A stretch of 46,344 bases of DNA from an uncultured Alphaproteobacteria bacterium (GTDB taxonomy: Bacteria > Pseudomonadota > Alphaproteobacteria > Thalassobaculales > Thalassobaculaceae), in the NCBI GenBank assembly GCA_937776645.1, contig CALMRI010000027.1:1-46344 (forward strand). The letters are read 5' to 3'. The notes below the pieces were generated by a model. It did no database searches. It worked only from the letters and a program-made list of their open reading frames with translations, and had not been told where the DNA came from. The translations under genes and the position numbers were made by a program. Each line of letters begins with the position of its first letter. Position 1 is the first letter of the stretch. Positions 16,241 through 26,153 of this stretch are shown one piece after another.

Positions 16241-18806
16241 TGACAATCCGGTTTGGCACGACAATGACCCGGCGTGGCGGGTTGCCGGCGAGGATTTTTT
16301 GGACGCTTTCGATGGCAAGAGCGGTTTCCCGCACGGTTTCCTCGGCACTGTCCCGGGCTATTTCAATCGTCCCTCGCAGTTTGCCGTTGACCTGAACACC
16401 AATGGTGATGGTCTCGTCGGTGACCAATGCCGCGTCGAATTCCGGCCAGGGGACGTCGCACAAAAATCCATTATGTCCGAGACGTTCCCAAATTTCCTCG
16501 GCAATATGTGGCGTCATTGGCTCAAGCATGCGGAGTAATACCTCATAGCCACGACGCAGCATCCAGGCCTCGCCAGGGCCCGCTGCTTGTCCCTGGGTCT
16601 GTGCTTGGAGCGCTCCAAGGGCGTTGCTTAGCTCACGGAGCTGCGCCACGGCGCTGTTGAACCGCCACCGCTCGATGCTCTCACTAACCGCTTTGATGGC
16701 CTTATGTATCAACCGCTCCAGATCCAGTGCCGAGGCGGAAAGATTATCCGGGAGCGGGGTATTGGCGGGCGGAAAGGGAATTTCAGATTCGGTAACCCGC
16801 TGCCAGAGCCTATTGAGATAGCGCCAAGCCCCTTCCACGCCCGACTCGGTCCACTCAAGATCACGCTCCGGTGGTGAGTCGGATAACATGAACAATCGAG
16901 CAGTATCGGCGCCATAGGTTTGGATGATTGCCTCGGGATCAACCACATTGCGTCGTGATTTGCTCATTTTCTCGGTTCGACCGATGGTTACCGGTCGTTC
17001 GCCATCGACGGTGACGTGGCGGCCATTGCCGGTTTTCATCACTTGGTCCGGAAAAAGCCATCCGCTGGAATCGCGATAGGTCTCGTGACAGACCATTCCC
17101 TGGGTCATTAGCCCGGCGAAGGGCTCATCAATGCCGATATAGCCGCATTTGCGGAGCGCCCGGGTAAAAAACCGAGAATACAATAGATGCAATACGGCGT
17201 GCTCGATGCCGCCAATATACTGATCCACCGGCATCCAATAATCGACGGCTTCACGGCTGAACGCAGTTTCTCCCTGCGGGTCGCAGAACCGCGCGAAATA
17301 CCAGGAGGATTCGAAAAACGTATCGAAGGTATCGGTCTCGCGCACGGCGGCGGCGCTGCAAGTCGGGCAGGTCGTGTGTTTCCAGGTCGGGTGATTGTCC
17401 AGCGGGTTTCCCGGCGTCTCGAAATCGACATCCGTGGGCAGCGAAACCGGAAGCTCGGCATCCGGGACCGGGACGATCCCGCAGGTTGGGCAATGAATAA
17501 CTGGGATCGGGCAGCCCCAATAGCGCTGTCGGGACACGCCCCAATCCCGCAACCGATAGGTGGTAGCGTGTCGACCGCTGCCATTGGCCTCAAGACGCTT
17601 GATTATAGTGATTTTCGCGGCGTCTATCGCCAGGCCGTCGAGAAATTCGGAATTGAAAAGGGTGCCATCGCCGATATACGCCTCCTCGCCAATCTTGAAT
17701 TGCGAGGGATCATCGCCGACCGGCAGCACCACCGGCAATACGGGTAGATTGTAGGCCCGGGCGAAGTCGAGGTCGCGCTGATCGTGCGCGGGGCAACCGA
17801 AAATAGCGCCGGTCCCGTACTCCATCAATACGAAATTGGCGACATAGATCGGTAATTCCAGGCCTTTGACGATTGGGTGTCGCACCTTCAAGCCGGTATC
17901 GTGGCCGCGTTTTTCAGCGGTTTCTACCGCCGCTTCGCTGGTACTAAGGCGGTTGCACTCGGCAATGAACCCGGCCAGCTTCTCGTCACCTACCGCCAGG
18001 GACGCCGCCAAGGGGTGATTGGCGGCGATGGCGCAGAACGAGGCGCCAAACAACGTGTCGGCCCGGGTTGTGAAGACCTCCAACGCATCGTCCCGGCCGG
18101 CGATCTCGAACCGAACATAGGCACCCTCGGACCTACCGATCCAATTGTGTTGCATCAGGCGAACCCGTTCTGGCCAGCGGTCCAGGGTCTTGATGGATTC
18201 GAGAAGGTCGTCGCCATATTCGGTGATCTTTAGGAACCATTGCGATAACAAGCGCTTCTCGACTGCGGCGCCGGATCGCCAGCCACGGCCGTCAATCACC
18301 TGCTCGTTGGCCAGAACGGTGTTTTCGACCGGGTCCCAGTTGACCCAACTCTCTTTGCGATAGGCAAGGCCGTTCCGAAGAAAATCCAGGAACATCTTTT
18401 GCTCATGGCGATAATAGTCGGGAGAGCAGGTTGCGAGCTCACGGCTCCAGTCATAGGAAAGCCCCATGGCCTGCAACTGCTCGCGCATGGTCCGAATGTT
18501 TTCATTGGTCCAGTCGGCAGGATGGACTCGGCGTTCGAAGGCGGCGTTTTCCGCCGGCAGCCCGAAGGCGTCCCAGCCCATGGGATGCAACACATTGAAG
18601 CCACGCGCTTTTTTATACCGGGCCACCAGATCGCCAAGGGCGTAATTCCGCACATGCCCCATGTGAATGCGGCCGGACGGATAAGGGAACATCTCAAGAA
18701 CATAATATTTGGGCCGTGCCGTGTCGGCCGAGACGGCGAACTTGCCGGATTGTTCCCAGCGCCCGTGCCATTTTATCTCGGTCTCTCGGAAATTATATCG
18801 GGCCAT
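16227..18806 (-). CDS. leuS: Leucyl-tRNA synthetase
   Basis: LeuRS charges tRNA-Leu and edits mischarged products. At 859 residues it has normal bacterial length. The class I HIGH motif appears as HMGH (residues 48-51) after PYPSGR. The CP1 editing domain has [10 protein letters not shown], and the zinc-ribbon-like CPTCG and CPTCS pairs are present. The [10 protein letters not shown] segment is followed by the KMSKS loop as [13 protein letters not shown]. The C-terminal anticodon-binding region ends with [11 protein letters not shown] and [11 protein letters not shown]. The long frame is unbroken, which shows that sequence quality in this part of the window is good. The preceding DUF3576 gene is the normal upstream neighbour. 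Confidence 0.98.
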   Translation of the reverse strand: MARYNFRETEIKWHGRWEQSGKFAVSADTARPKYYVLEMFPYPSGRIHMGHVRNYALGDLVARYKKARGFNVLHPMGWDAFGLPAENAAFERRVHPADWTNENIRTMREQLQAMGLSYDWSRELATCSPDYYRHEQKMFLDFLRNGLAYRKESWVNWDPVENTVLANEQVIDGRGWRSGAAVEKRLLSQWFLKITEYGDDLLESIKTLDRWPERVRLMQHNWIGRSEGAYVRFEIAGRDDALEVFTTRADTLFGASFCAIAANHPLAASLAVGDEKLAGFIAECNRLSTSEAAVETAEKRGHDTGLKVRHPIVKGLELPIYVANFVLMEYGTGAIFGCPAHDQRDLDFARAYNLPVLPVVLPVGDDPSQFKIGEEAYIGDGTLFNSEFLDGLAIDAAKITIIKRLEANGSGRHATTYRLRDWGVSRQRYWGCPIPVIHCPTCGIVPVPDAELPVSLPTDVDFETPGNPLDNHPTWKHTTCPTCSAAAVRETDTFDTFFESSWYFARFCDPQGETAFSREAVDYWMPVDQYIGGIEHAVLHLLYSRFFTRALRKCGYIGIDEPFAGLMTQGMVCHETYRDSSGWLFPDQVMKTGNGRHVTVDGERPVTIGRTEKMSKSRRNVVDPEAIIQTYGADTARLFMLSDSPPERDLEWTESGVEGAWRYLNRLWQRVTESEIPFPPANTPLPDNLSASALDLERLIHKAIKAVSESIERWRFNSAVAQLRELSNALGALQAQTQGQAAGPGEAWMLRRGYEVLLRMLEPMTPHIAEEIWERLGHNGFLCDVPWPEFDAALVTDETITIGVQVNGKLRGTIEIARDSAEETVRETALAIESVQKILAGNPPRRVIVVPNRIVNVVA

Positions 18807-18918
18807 GGGGCAAGCGACTCCGGTGACTGTCTAATAAATATTGTCGTGAAGGCAGGAGCCGGGCCCTAGCGCGGGACTCCAAACACGCCAACCGGCCAGG
18901 GTTAGGGTCGGCCGAACC

Positions 18919-19491
18919 TCATTTGGCCTTAAGGGGGTTCTGTATTCTCAGCTCCCGGGCCCGGGTAAGGATGGCGTCCTCTAGTTGGCGGTCAAGTTGG
19001 TCATTGGCCCTGGCATCGGCCCAGCCCCCGTCGGCCCCCCGTTGCTGCTTGAACACCTTGGCCCGCACACCGTCTGATCGGAGCGCCCGATCGAGAATGA
19101 AAATATTGACCTTGAAGCGCTCTTGCGCCGCGTCGGGGGGCGCGTACCAGTCGGTGAGGATCACCCCTCCGAACGGGTCGGCTGACTGCAGCGGCATGAA
19201 GGACACGGTGTCCAAGGACGCCCGCCACAGGAAGCTATTCACGCCAATCCCGCCGCCCCCTCCGGAAGTCTGTGCCGCCGCGCCCTGATTTTCAAACAAA
19301 GTTAGCCCACCTTCGCCGAAGACGCTTTCCTTCTTCTCGTAGGTTGGTACTCCGCCTGCCCCGGATCGGGGATAGCTATACTCCACATCCGCTCCCCCAC
19401 AGCCGGCCAGGGCCGCTACGATCAGCACGGCAAATCCTATTTTCAACCTGCGGGTCTTCAGCCCACGGGTGTGGTGGTCGGTCATCATCAT
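18919..19491 (-). CDS. DUF3576 lipoprotein
   Basis: This 190-residue protein belongs to the alphaproteobacterial DUF3576 family, which is usually encoded just upstream of leuS. The function is unknown. It starts at the ATG ending at 19491, preceded by AAGGAAAC, and has a basic n-region, a hydrophobic stretch and the lipobox LAGC, so it is expected to be lipidated and sit in the inner or outer membrane. A Gly-rich linker precedes the conserved domain NSFLWRASLDTVSFMPLQSADPFGGVILTDWY, which is typical. The C-terminal helix contains DRQLEDAILTRARELRIQN. Two more ATG codons follow directly, so the exact first residue is uncertain by two positions. Confidence 0.85.
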   Translation of the reverse strand: MMMTDHHTRGLKTRRLKIGFAVLIVAALAGCGGADVEYSYPRSGAGGVPTYEKKESVFGEGGLTLFENQGAAAQTSGGGGGIGVNSFLWRASLDTVSFMPLQSADPFGGVILTDWYAPPDAAQERFKVNIFILDRALRSDGVRAKVFKQQRGADGGWADARANDQLDRQLEDAILTRARELRIQNPLKAK

Positions 19492-19789
19492 TTGTTTCCT
19501 TGCCCGGATCTGGCATCCTTTTAGCGCGTCTCGACCCGCCAAACAATTCGTTCAAGCAAGGTGTGAGTGCGGCAGGTAGCGTGGGGGAAATCGGCAGTTC
19601 GACGGCGCCCTCACTTTGTGGCAATTTCGCAACAATGAGACACATTTGCACCGCTGCTCAGCCCAGAATGATTGACGGGCAGGGAGGACAGGCATAGTCA
19701 TGGCCGCAACGCAAGAAGGTTGGACCGTTAAAGATCCGACTTTGACTTGGCGTTTTAGGTCATATACGTGATTCTCGGGAGATGTAAGA

Positions 19790-20914
19790 ATGAAAAAGAT
19801 CCTTCTCGGAACGACCGCGATTGTTGCCGCTGGCATGATCGTAGCGGCACCGACGGCTTTTGCCGCTGAAAAAATCAAGTTGAGCGTCGGTGGTTACATG
19901 GAGCAGTGGTTTGGTTACACCTCCTCCGACGATGCCGCAGGTCAGGATTACAGTGGTTTAGACCAAAAGTCGGACTCGGAAATTCACTTCAAGGGCTCCA
20001 CTAAGCTTGATAACGGCATCTCTGTCGGTGTGAACGTCCAGCTTGAAGCCAACCAAAACAATGGCGACCAGATCGATGAGTCCTACATGACCATCAAGGG
20101 TGGTTTCGGTTCCATCGACATCGGCTCCGAGAACTCGGTGCAGTACAGGATGCACTATGCGCCGTCCGAATTCGGTATCGGCATCAACTCTGGTGACCAG
20201 ACCGCTTGGTCGAGCACCGTTAAAGATGCTGAGGGCGACCAAATCAGTGAAGGTGGTGCTTTCCGCCAACCGTTTGGTTCGACCTACGTCGAGGTGCTTG
20301 GGGCCAATGACTCGGAAAAGATCAGCTGGTTTTCTCCGAGGGTCGAAGGCATCCAGGTTGGGTTGTCCTATTCGCCGGACACGAACCAGGACAGCAATGG
20401 CAGCATCAACCGCGACGACTCCAACACTGACCTGGTGATGGCCGCCGTGAACTTTAATAAAACCTTTGACGGCACCAACGTGCGGGCGAGCCTTGGCCTT
20501 GGCACGGTGACGAGTGATGATGGCGGCGGCGATAACGCGTCGGCGATGAATGCTGGAATTGGAGTGAGCTCGGGCGGCTATACGATCGGCTTGTCTTATG
20601 CCAATTTTGAAGACAGTGGTGCGAATAGCGGCGCTGGCATGAATGTTGGCACGAGCTACAGCTCCGGTCCCTGGGGCGTTAGCCTCAACTACTTCCATGG
20701 CGAGAAGGACGGCACCGGTGCCGGCTCCACTCTGGATGGCAACGCCACGATGGACTCGGTCTTTCTTTCGGGCAAGTACGCTATGGGTCCGGGCATCACA
20801 GCCAATGGCACCATAGGGCATTCGAGTCTCTCGTCGGACGATGCTGACCTGGACGCGTCTGTAGATTCGTCCAGTTCGACTTATGTCGTCGTCGGCATGA
20901 GGGTTTCCTTCTAA
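19790..20914 (+). CDS. Outer-membrane porin (Gram-negative porin family)
   Basis: This 374-residue protein is a beta-barrel porin that lets small solutes cross the outer membrane. The signal peptide MKKILLGTTAIVAAGMIVAAPTAFA is cleaved after AFA, leaving AEKIKLSVGGYMEQWFGY. The mature part shows alternating polar and hydrophobic strands, and the chain ends VVVGMRVSF with the terminal Phe needed for BAM recognition. It resembles the porin_4 family of Rhodospirillales. Asp and Gly are abundant. Codon use looks strongly biased toward C-ending codons, as for a highly expressed gene. A ribosome site GGGAG precedes the ATG. It stands alone between divergent DUF3576 and a strong terminator. Confidence 0.9.
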   Translation: MKKILLGTTAIVAAGMIVAAPTAFAAEKIKLSVGGYMEQWFGYTSSDDAAGQDYSGLDQKSDSEIHFKGSTKLDNGISVGVNVQLEANQNNGDQIDESYMTIKGGFGSIDIGSENSVQYRMHYAPSEFGIGINSGDQTAWSSTVKDAEGDQISEGGAFRQPFGSTYVEVLGANDSEKISWFSPRVEGIQVGLSYSPDTNQDSNGSINRDDSNTDLVMAAVNFNKTFDGTNVRASLGLGTVTSDDGGGDNASAMNAGIGVSSGGYTIGLSYANFEDSGANSGAGMNVGTSYSSGPWGVSLNYFHGEKDGTGAGSTLDGNATMDSVFLSGKYAMGPGITANGTIGHSSLSSDDADLDASVDSSSSTYVVVGMRVSF

Positions 20915-20938
20915 GCCAACGACAACAAAGACTTCGGG

Positions 20939-20966
20939 AGAGGCCGCCTTCGGGCGGCCTCTTTCA
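20939..20966 (+). terminator. Intrinsic terminator of the porin gene
   Basis: A 10-base perfect stem (AGAGGCCGCC and GGCGGCCTCT) closes on a stable TTCG tetraloop and is followed by TTCATTTC. It begins 24 bases after the porin stop. Confidence 0.92.
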
Positions 20967-21849
20967 TTTCCAGGCGCTTTTTATTTCGGTTTGTGGCTCA
21001 ACAGAGCCTCGGCGACACTTGGCCTGATGGCCTATCGGACCGCCCCGCATCGTCGAGTGTAGAGATGCTCCAAGCTCGCGCATGACGTTGCCATGGGCAT
21101 TTGACAGCCGCTCAATCTGTGATCGTCTAAGGGCCGTAGGCCACGACCCCGAGATACCTTGGCGGAAGAAGTTCCCGCTATGGACTGGTCGCTCGGAAAA
21201 CCCGCCGCGGCGTTCCTGGCCCGATAATTCGCTGAATGATGAGAACCGAACCGCCCTCTCAAGGCGACCGGGTGTTATCGCTAAGCCCAGAGCTTCCAGG
21301 ACCCGGCGAATAGCCAGCGCCGGATGCTCCAGAGGACCTTCGTAACGCACCATCCTCAGGGGGAAATCCTCGGTGTCCCGCCCCGATCGCACATGATCGC
21401 ATCAGCGCCCGAGCAGGGTGAAATTCCGATGCTTGCGTCGATGGTCTGATCCACGGTCATGGCGAAACGCGCAACATAGGAGGAAGCCAGATCGAGAGGG
21501 TTTCGGGGGATAAATCGGGCGCCCTGGGTCTCCGCGCGGTTGATCGTCGCCAACCCCTGGTGCGCGCCGTTCAGACTGTGGGTTTTTATAAAGTGGTCAT
21601 GCAACCGGGCCGCCTCGATCCGCTTTTGTGCTCGGGCGCGCAATCAGACCGATGCCGCATCATCGTTTCACCAATCGGCCGCCCGGCGGCCTCCAGATAG
21701 AATCGCGGTCGGGTATCGCTCAAGGTAAAAGCGCCTAGCTCGCTGACCGGCAGCGGCCCCCGGCGAGCAAGAACGTAATTCGCCAGAAAGGCCCGCATCG
21801 ATGTGCTGTCGGATTTCAGGTAAGAGGCGACCCAGATTATCATGCCCAT
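20967..21849 (-). pseudogene. Decayed sulfotransferase gene
   Basis: Three overlapping minus-strand reading frames together spell a sulfotransferase related to the intact one at 23369. It starts near 21843-21849 (MGMIIWVASYLKSDSTSMR). The PAPS 5'-phosphosulfate loop, PKSGNTW in the intact copy, reads LKSDSTS here, so several binding residues are lost. A frameshift near 21640 leads to FIKTHSLNGAHQG and the 3'-phosphate motif RNPLDLASSY. A second near 21370 leads to MVRYEGPLEHP...VLEALGLAI. Loss of motif residues together with frameshifts points to genuine decay, unlike the frameshifted genes near the window ends, where motifs are intact. It is divergent from the JmjC-sulfotransferase operon. 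Confidence 0.8.
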
Positions 21850-22156
21850 TATGCGCTCGTGCTTCTGGTTGGCGCCAATCGCGCCCGAAGCCTGCCTGCC
21901 TGGCGTTGAAAGCATGGGGGATCCCAGCAATTTGCGATATACAGGGAGAGCGATTCCCGTGTTGGGGGCTACCTACATGTTTGGCGGACGTTGCCGGGCC
22001 GCAGCAGGTGAATCTATGATCGGTGAGGCGCTGCCAGGCCCGGCTTGAATTGTGAATTCGCCTCTCGTTCAATAAGATGGAAAGCGTTTCGCGACCCAGT
22101 CTTTATCACTTCGTGCTTCCGGCTAAACCAATCGCGCTCTATCATCGGGGATTGAC
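21850..22156. promoter_or_regulatory. Intergenic region upstream of the JmjC-sulfotransferase operon
   Basis: This 307-base gap lies between the decayed sulfotransferase and the divergent operon. I see no convincing gene in it. A weak promoter-like pair (TTGAAT at about 22045 and TTCAAT 17 bases on) could serve the operon, but it matches the consensus poorly. I see no clear operator or terminator. Confidence 0.3.
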
Positions 22157-23353
22157 GTGGAAAAGTTCCAGTTTTCCGACCTTTTCAAGAAAATATCCAG
22201 GCGGGAATTTCTGGAGAGTTATCATGATACCCGGGCTTATTTTGAACCGGGCGCGATTGAGAACGTTCAGGAGATCTTTTCCTGGGCGCAACTGAACGAC
22301 CTTTTCAACCGCGATAAGCTTTGGAATGGCGAGACGATGGAGTTGGCGCTGAATGGTCAGGTTCTCCCGCCGCCACAATATTCGAGGCCGGGAATGGGGC
22401 GTTTGGGCGAACGGGTGCTGCGGCCGGATTGCGAAAAGGTCAATCGCTTCCTGCGTCAGGGCGCCACGCTGGTCCTGGACTATCTTGAGGGGGTCGATCC
22501 GGGCGTTAAGCGGGTCGCGACCTGTATCGAGCGACTGACCGGAGCCATGGTCTCCTGCAACGCCTATTGTTCCTGGCAGAGCGTTCAGGGCTATGCCTCG
22601 CATTTCGATACGATGTGCGTATTTGCAATTCAGATCGAAGGCGAAAAGACCTGGAAGATCTATGACGGTCGGGTTAACGAACCGATGCCAATTCCAGGCG
22701 CCCGCCCAGCGGATTTTTCTCGCGAGCAGCACGACAGGCAAAAAGGCCCAGTGGCGCAACAGGTAGTCATGCGCCCAGGCGATGTCCTGTATCTGCCGCG
22801 CGGCGTCTATCATGATGCGCTGGCGACCGATACGGCGTCGTTGCATCTCTCGCTCGGCGCGACTTATCTGGCGGGCTTTTCGGCGCTTAGTCTGCTGATC
22901 CAGGAACTGCAACGCGAGGAATTTTTCCGCAAGAAGCTGCCGCATTTCGACGATGGAGACACTTTGTCGGCATATTTGTCAGAAGTCGGTAAACAGGTCG
23001 GCGACCGCATGGCCGATAGTGGCTTTCACGGCCGGGTCAAAGAGCACATGTTGAGCAATCTGGGTGACAAAATCACCGGCCACCGGCTGCCGGACCGCGG
23101 CGCTGATCAATGCTATCTGGTGACCCGGCATGAACCGCGCCTGGTGCGCCGTGGCGCCTTATGGCGGCTTGAGTATCGTGGAGACCATATAGATGTCGCA
23201 GCGGAGCACGCAGCGATGCTCCGGTATGTCCTGGAGACGGAGATTTTTTATGTCTCGGAATTGGCTGTGCTCTCCGAAGCGCCGCCAACATCGACGTCAG
23301 CGATGCTCGACACGCTGGAAAAGATCGGCGTGATCTGGCGCGTCGGTAGCTAA
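22157..23353 (+). CDS. JmjC/cupin-type Fe(II)/2-oxoglutarate oxygenase
   Basis: This 398-residue protein carries a JmjC-like cupin domain of the bacterial ribosomal-oxygenase type (cupin_4, RoxA/YcfD relatives), enzymes that hydroxylate amino-acid side chains. The iron-binding triad is visible: H149-x-D151 in YASHFDTMCVFAIQIEGEKTW and H219 in LYLPRGVYHDAL. SCNAYCSW and the GDVLYLP turn complete the core. The C-terminal part (from about residue 245) has helices and a winged-helix-like end, as in RoxA. Start choice: GTG at 22157, after a sparse ribosome site; no better ATG is nearby. The next gene starts 15 bases on, so it heads a three-gene operon with two sulfotransferases. Substrate unknown; ordinary RoxA acts on ribosomal protein uL16. 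Confidence 0.82.
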   Translation: MEKFQFSDLFKKISRREFLESYHDTRAYFEPGAIENVQEIFSWAQLNDLFNRDKLWNGETMELALNGQVLPPPQYSRPGMGRLGERVLRPDCEKVNRFLRQGATLVLDYLEGVDPGVKRVATCIERLTGAMVSCNAYCSWQSVQGYASHFDTMCVFAIQIEGEKTWKIYDGRVNEPMPIPGARPADFSREQHDRQKGPVAQQVVMRPGDVLYLPRGVYHDALATDTASLHLSLGATYLAGFSALSLLIQELQREEFFRKKLPHFDDGDTLSAYLSEVGKQVGDRMADSGFHGRVKEHMLSNLGDKITGHRLPDRGADQCYLVTRHEPRLVRRGALWRLEYRGDHIDVAAEHAAMLRYVLETEIFYVSELAVLSEAPPTSTSAMLDTLEKIGVIWRVGS

Positions 23354-23368
23354 GGTTGGGGGCCGAGG

Positions 23369-24214
23369 ATGAGCGGAATTCTCTGGCTGGCTTCTTATCC
23401 GAAGTCTGGCAACACCTGGCTCCGGGTCTTTATCGAAAACCTGTTCCGCAACGCTGTGCAGCCGGCTCCGATTAACGACCTCAAGGTCGTGAGGCACGGT
23501 GACAGTGCGTATCCGATCTACGCGCAAGTCGCCGGCCGGCCGGTTAATGACATGACCGATGCGGAGCTCCATCTGTTACGCGAGCCGGCGCAACAGTATC
23601 TAGCTTCACGCCAGGAGACTTCCTTCGTCAAAACCCATAACACCCTTATGCTGCATGAAGGTCGGCCGCTGATCCATTTGGAGCACACGGTGGGCGCGGT
23701 CTATTTGCTGCGTAATCCGTTTGATCTCGTCGTTTCCTTCGCCGATCATTATCGAATTAGCCATGACGACGCGATTGCCGCTCTGGCCTCGCCCAATCAC
23801 CACACGAAGACCAGCCCACAAGCGATTTTCCAAATTCTTGGCGACTGGAGCAATCACTATCGGAGCTGGTTCGGGGTTGAGGACTTTAACCCAATGTTAC
23901 TTCGTTACGAAGACATGGTCCGCGATCCGATGAAGTCTTTCGGACGGTTCATGCGGTTTCTTGGGGTGCCGAAAAACTCGAAACGCCTGAAGCAGGCTAT
24001 TCGAAATAGTACGTTTAAGGAAGGTGCGCGCCAGGAGAGTCAGGGCGGCTTCAAGGAGCGTGCCTATCAGGACCAGAAATTCTTCCGTTCTGGCGGAACC
24101 GGTGGATACAAGGAAATACTCAGCGAACAACAGATCGGTCGCATCATCGACGACCACGGTGAGTTGTTACTTGAACAGGGATATATCTCCAAGGACGGGC
24201 GTCCCAGGGTCTGA
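23369..24214 (+). CDS. PAPS-dependent sulfotransferase
   Basis: This 281-residue cytosolic protein transfers sulfate from PAPS to a hydroxyl or amine. The 5'-phosphosulfate loop is ASYPKSGNTWLR (PKSGNTW at residues 11-17), the catalytic segment is FVKTHNTLM, and the 3'-phosphate motif is LLRNPFDLVVSF (residues 113-124). LRYEDMVRDP and the late KGxxGxxxxxL-like segment (GGTGGYKEIL) complete the family pattern. It is 15 bases after the JmjC gene and 15 bases before the TPR-sulfotransferase gene, so co-transcription is nearly certain. A degraded paralogue lies 1.5 kb upstream on the other strand. The acceptor is unknown. No PAPS synthesis genes (cysND, cysC) are in the window. Confidence 0.9.
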   Translation: MSGILWLASYPKSGNTWLRVFIENLFRNAVQPAPINDLKVVRHGDSAYPIYAQVAGRPVNDMTDAELHLLREPAQQYLASRQETSFVKTHNTLMLHEGRPLIHLEHTVGAVYLLRNPFDLVVSFADHYRISHDDAIAALASPNHHTKTSPQAIFQILGDWSNHYRSWFGVEDFNPMLLRYEDMVRDPMKSFGRFMRFLGVPKNSKRLKQAIRNSTFKEGARQESQGGFKERAYQDQKFFRSGGTGGYKEILSEQQIGRIIDDHGELLLEQGYISKDGRPRV

Positions 24215-24229
24215 AGGAGTGATTTCTCA

Positions 24230-26152
24230 ATGAAGCAAGCGGGCCCCGATGCTGCTTTCCAGAATGCCGAGAGGGCGGGTGCCGGCGGCAATTGGGTTGG
24301 TGCGCGCCGGATCTATGGTCGGATTTTAAAGGCAGCGCCTCGGGACTGGCGCGGATTTTATCGGGCCGGATTGCTGGAGGCGCGTGGCGGCCACTACGGC
24401 CTCGCCGAAAAAGCCTTTGACCGCGCCCAGGCCCTGTCGGGCGGCAATGCCACCGTGGCCGCCAACCTGGCGCAAATCTATTTATTCACCGAGCGCCCAA
24501 TTGAAGCGGCGGGACTGCTTGAACAGGTTGCTGCCGAAGCCCCAAATTCAGCTGATATTCAGCGCCAACTTGGCGATGCTTATCAGCAGCTTGACCAACT
24601 TGCCCGAGCCGATACTGCTTATCGTCGGGCGATGGACCTGGGCGCCAATGAGCCTGCGTTGCTGAATAACTACGCTATTGTTTTGCAGGCCCGCGGCAAG
24701 CTCGCCGAGGCGATCGCGATGCTGGAGACCGTTCGACGACAGGGCGGCGACGGCGTTGAGACTCTGAATAACCTGGCCAATCTTTACCGGACTGCCGGCC
24801 AATCCGACGAAGCGGCGGAGATTTTCGCCCTGGCGTTGAGCCAGGCGCCGCTTAGCGTACCTTTGTATCGAAATCTGGCGCTGCTGAACCGTGACCGAGG
24901 CGCGTCGGCGGCCGGATTGCTTGCCGCCAGGCGCGCCGCCATAAGCGACCCGGCCGATATGGATGGTTTGGTGATCATCGCGGAAATTCTCGAACACCGG
25001 GCAGACCTCTTGACCGCCGGGCGATTGATCCGTCGGACTATCGTCGGCGCCCCGGGCAATACTGATGCTGTTGCGTTGTTGGCCCGCATCCGCAGGCGCG
25101 AGGGTAATCCCGAGGCGGCGTTGGCTGGCCTTCGGGGCGCCCTATCGCGCGCCGGCGACCGACCGGGGGCTCACAAGCTATTGTTTGAGCAGGCTCAAGC
25201 GGAGCAGGCATTGGGGCGGTTCGACAAAGCCTTCGACGCACTGGTTACCGCCAATCGTCGCCAGATCTCTGCGATGCCAGCGGGTCGCGTGGACCCGGAG
25301 CGGGCCTTTGACCGTGTCCGCGCCTTGCATGCGATGGTCGATGGCGCGGATGCTGGTGTTCTGGCCGGTCCAAGCCGTGATGATGTAGGCGGGTCGCCGG
25401 TTTTCTTGGTTGGGTTTCCCCGATCCGGGACGACATTGCTTGATCAGGTCTTGGACAGTCACCCATCGGTTCGGGTGCTTGAAGAGCGGCCCCTGGTTAC
25501 CGGCATGATTGGTCGTCTGACGGCTGCGGGGTATGCCTATCCCGAGGCTCTTGAGCGGTTGGATGATGAAATGTTGGAGACGCTCCGGGAGGGGTATTTT
25601 GCCGATCGCGATGGGTTTATCGAGATTCCGCAAGATTCTGTATTCATTGATAAAATGCCGCTTAACATCACCCATGCGGCGCTGATCCGCCGGGTCTTTC
25701 CGGGCGCGCGGTTTTTGTTGGTCGTGCGCGATCCGTGCGACGTTTGTCTCAGTTGTTTCATGCAGTCTTTCGAATTAAATGACTGGATGGCGGTGTTCAC
25801 CGACTTGGCGGCGACGGCGCGGTTATATGCCGCAGTTTTTGATCTTTGGTTTTTAACGGCGGAAAAATTGGGCCTAGAACACCATGTGGTTCGTTATGAG
25901 GACCTGATCGCGGATCTGCGGGGCACGGCCGCCGAGGCAATTCAATTTATTGGCCTGAAATGGGATGATCGGATGGCGGCTTTTCACGAGCACGCCCGTC
26001 AACGGGGTCATCTTTCGACACCAAGCCACGCCCAGGTCACACAACCTGTCTATGGACACGCCGTTGCACGCTGGAAGCGCTATGGTGGGATGATGGATGA
26101 GGCCGCTCGTCTACTGAAACCGCACCGTTCAGCCCTTGGATACGGAGACTGA
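24230..26152 (+). CDS. TPR-repeat sulfotransferase (tyrosylprotein-sulfotransferase-like)
   Basis: This 640-residue protein joins about ten TPR-like helical repeats (residues 5-345) to a sulfotransferase domain (residues 388-635). The 5'-phosphosulfate loop is FLVGFPRSGTTLLDQVLDSHP (393-403 core), followed by EERPLV and the 3'-phosphate motif VVRDPCDVCLSCFMQSF (499-515). VVRYEDLIADLRGT is also typical. This class (Sulfotransfer_3 after TPRs) is widespread in marine proteobacteria and resembles tyrosylprotein sulfotransferases, so a protein or peptide acceptor gripped by the TPRs is plausible; this is inference. There is no signal peptide. The yggS ATG follows the stop directly. The frame is intact. 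Confidence 0.88.
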   Translation: MKQAGPDAAFQNAERAGAGGNWVGARRIYGRILKAAPRDWRGFYRAGLLEARGGHYGLAEKAFDRAQALSGGNATVAANLAQIYLFTERPIEAAGLLEQVAAEAPNSADIQRQLGDAYQQLDQLARADTAYRRAMDLGANEPALLNNYAIVLQARGKLAEAIAMLETVRRQGGDGVETLNNLANLYRTAGQSDEAAEIFALALSQAPLSVPLYRNLALLNRDRGASAAGLLAARRAAISDPADMDGLVIIAEILEHRADLLTAGRLIRRTIVGAPGNTDAVALLARIRRREGNPEAALAGLRGALSRAGDRPGAHKLLFEQAQAEQALGRFDKAFDALVTANRRQISAMPAGRVDPERAFDRVRALHAMVDGADAGVLAGPSRDDVGGSPVFLVGFPRSGTTLLDQVLDSHPSVRVLEERPLVTGMIGRLTAAGYAYPEALERLDDEMLETLREGYFADRDGFIEIPQDSVFIDKMPLNITHAALIRRVFPGARFLLVVRDPCDVCLSCFMQSFELNDWMAVFTDLAATARLYAAVFDLWFLTAEKLGLEHHVVRYEDLIADLRGTAAEAIQFIGLKWDDRMAAFHEHARQRGHLSTPSHAQVTQPVYGHAVARWKRYGGMMDEAARLLKPHRSALGYGD

Positions 26153-26153
26153 C

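Noticed and set aside
19742..19768. Porin promoter TTGACT...TATACG
   Set aside because: The spacer is only 15 bases and the -10 is imperfect, so I could not support it as a promoter call.
19958..20821. Long open frame (287 codons) on the minus strand opposite the porin gene
   Set aside because: It lies entirely within the porin coding sequence, is Arg/Ala/Val-rich without any domain, and is explained by the porin's strong codon bias.
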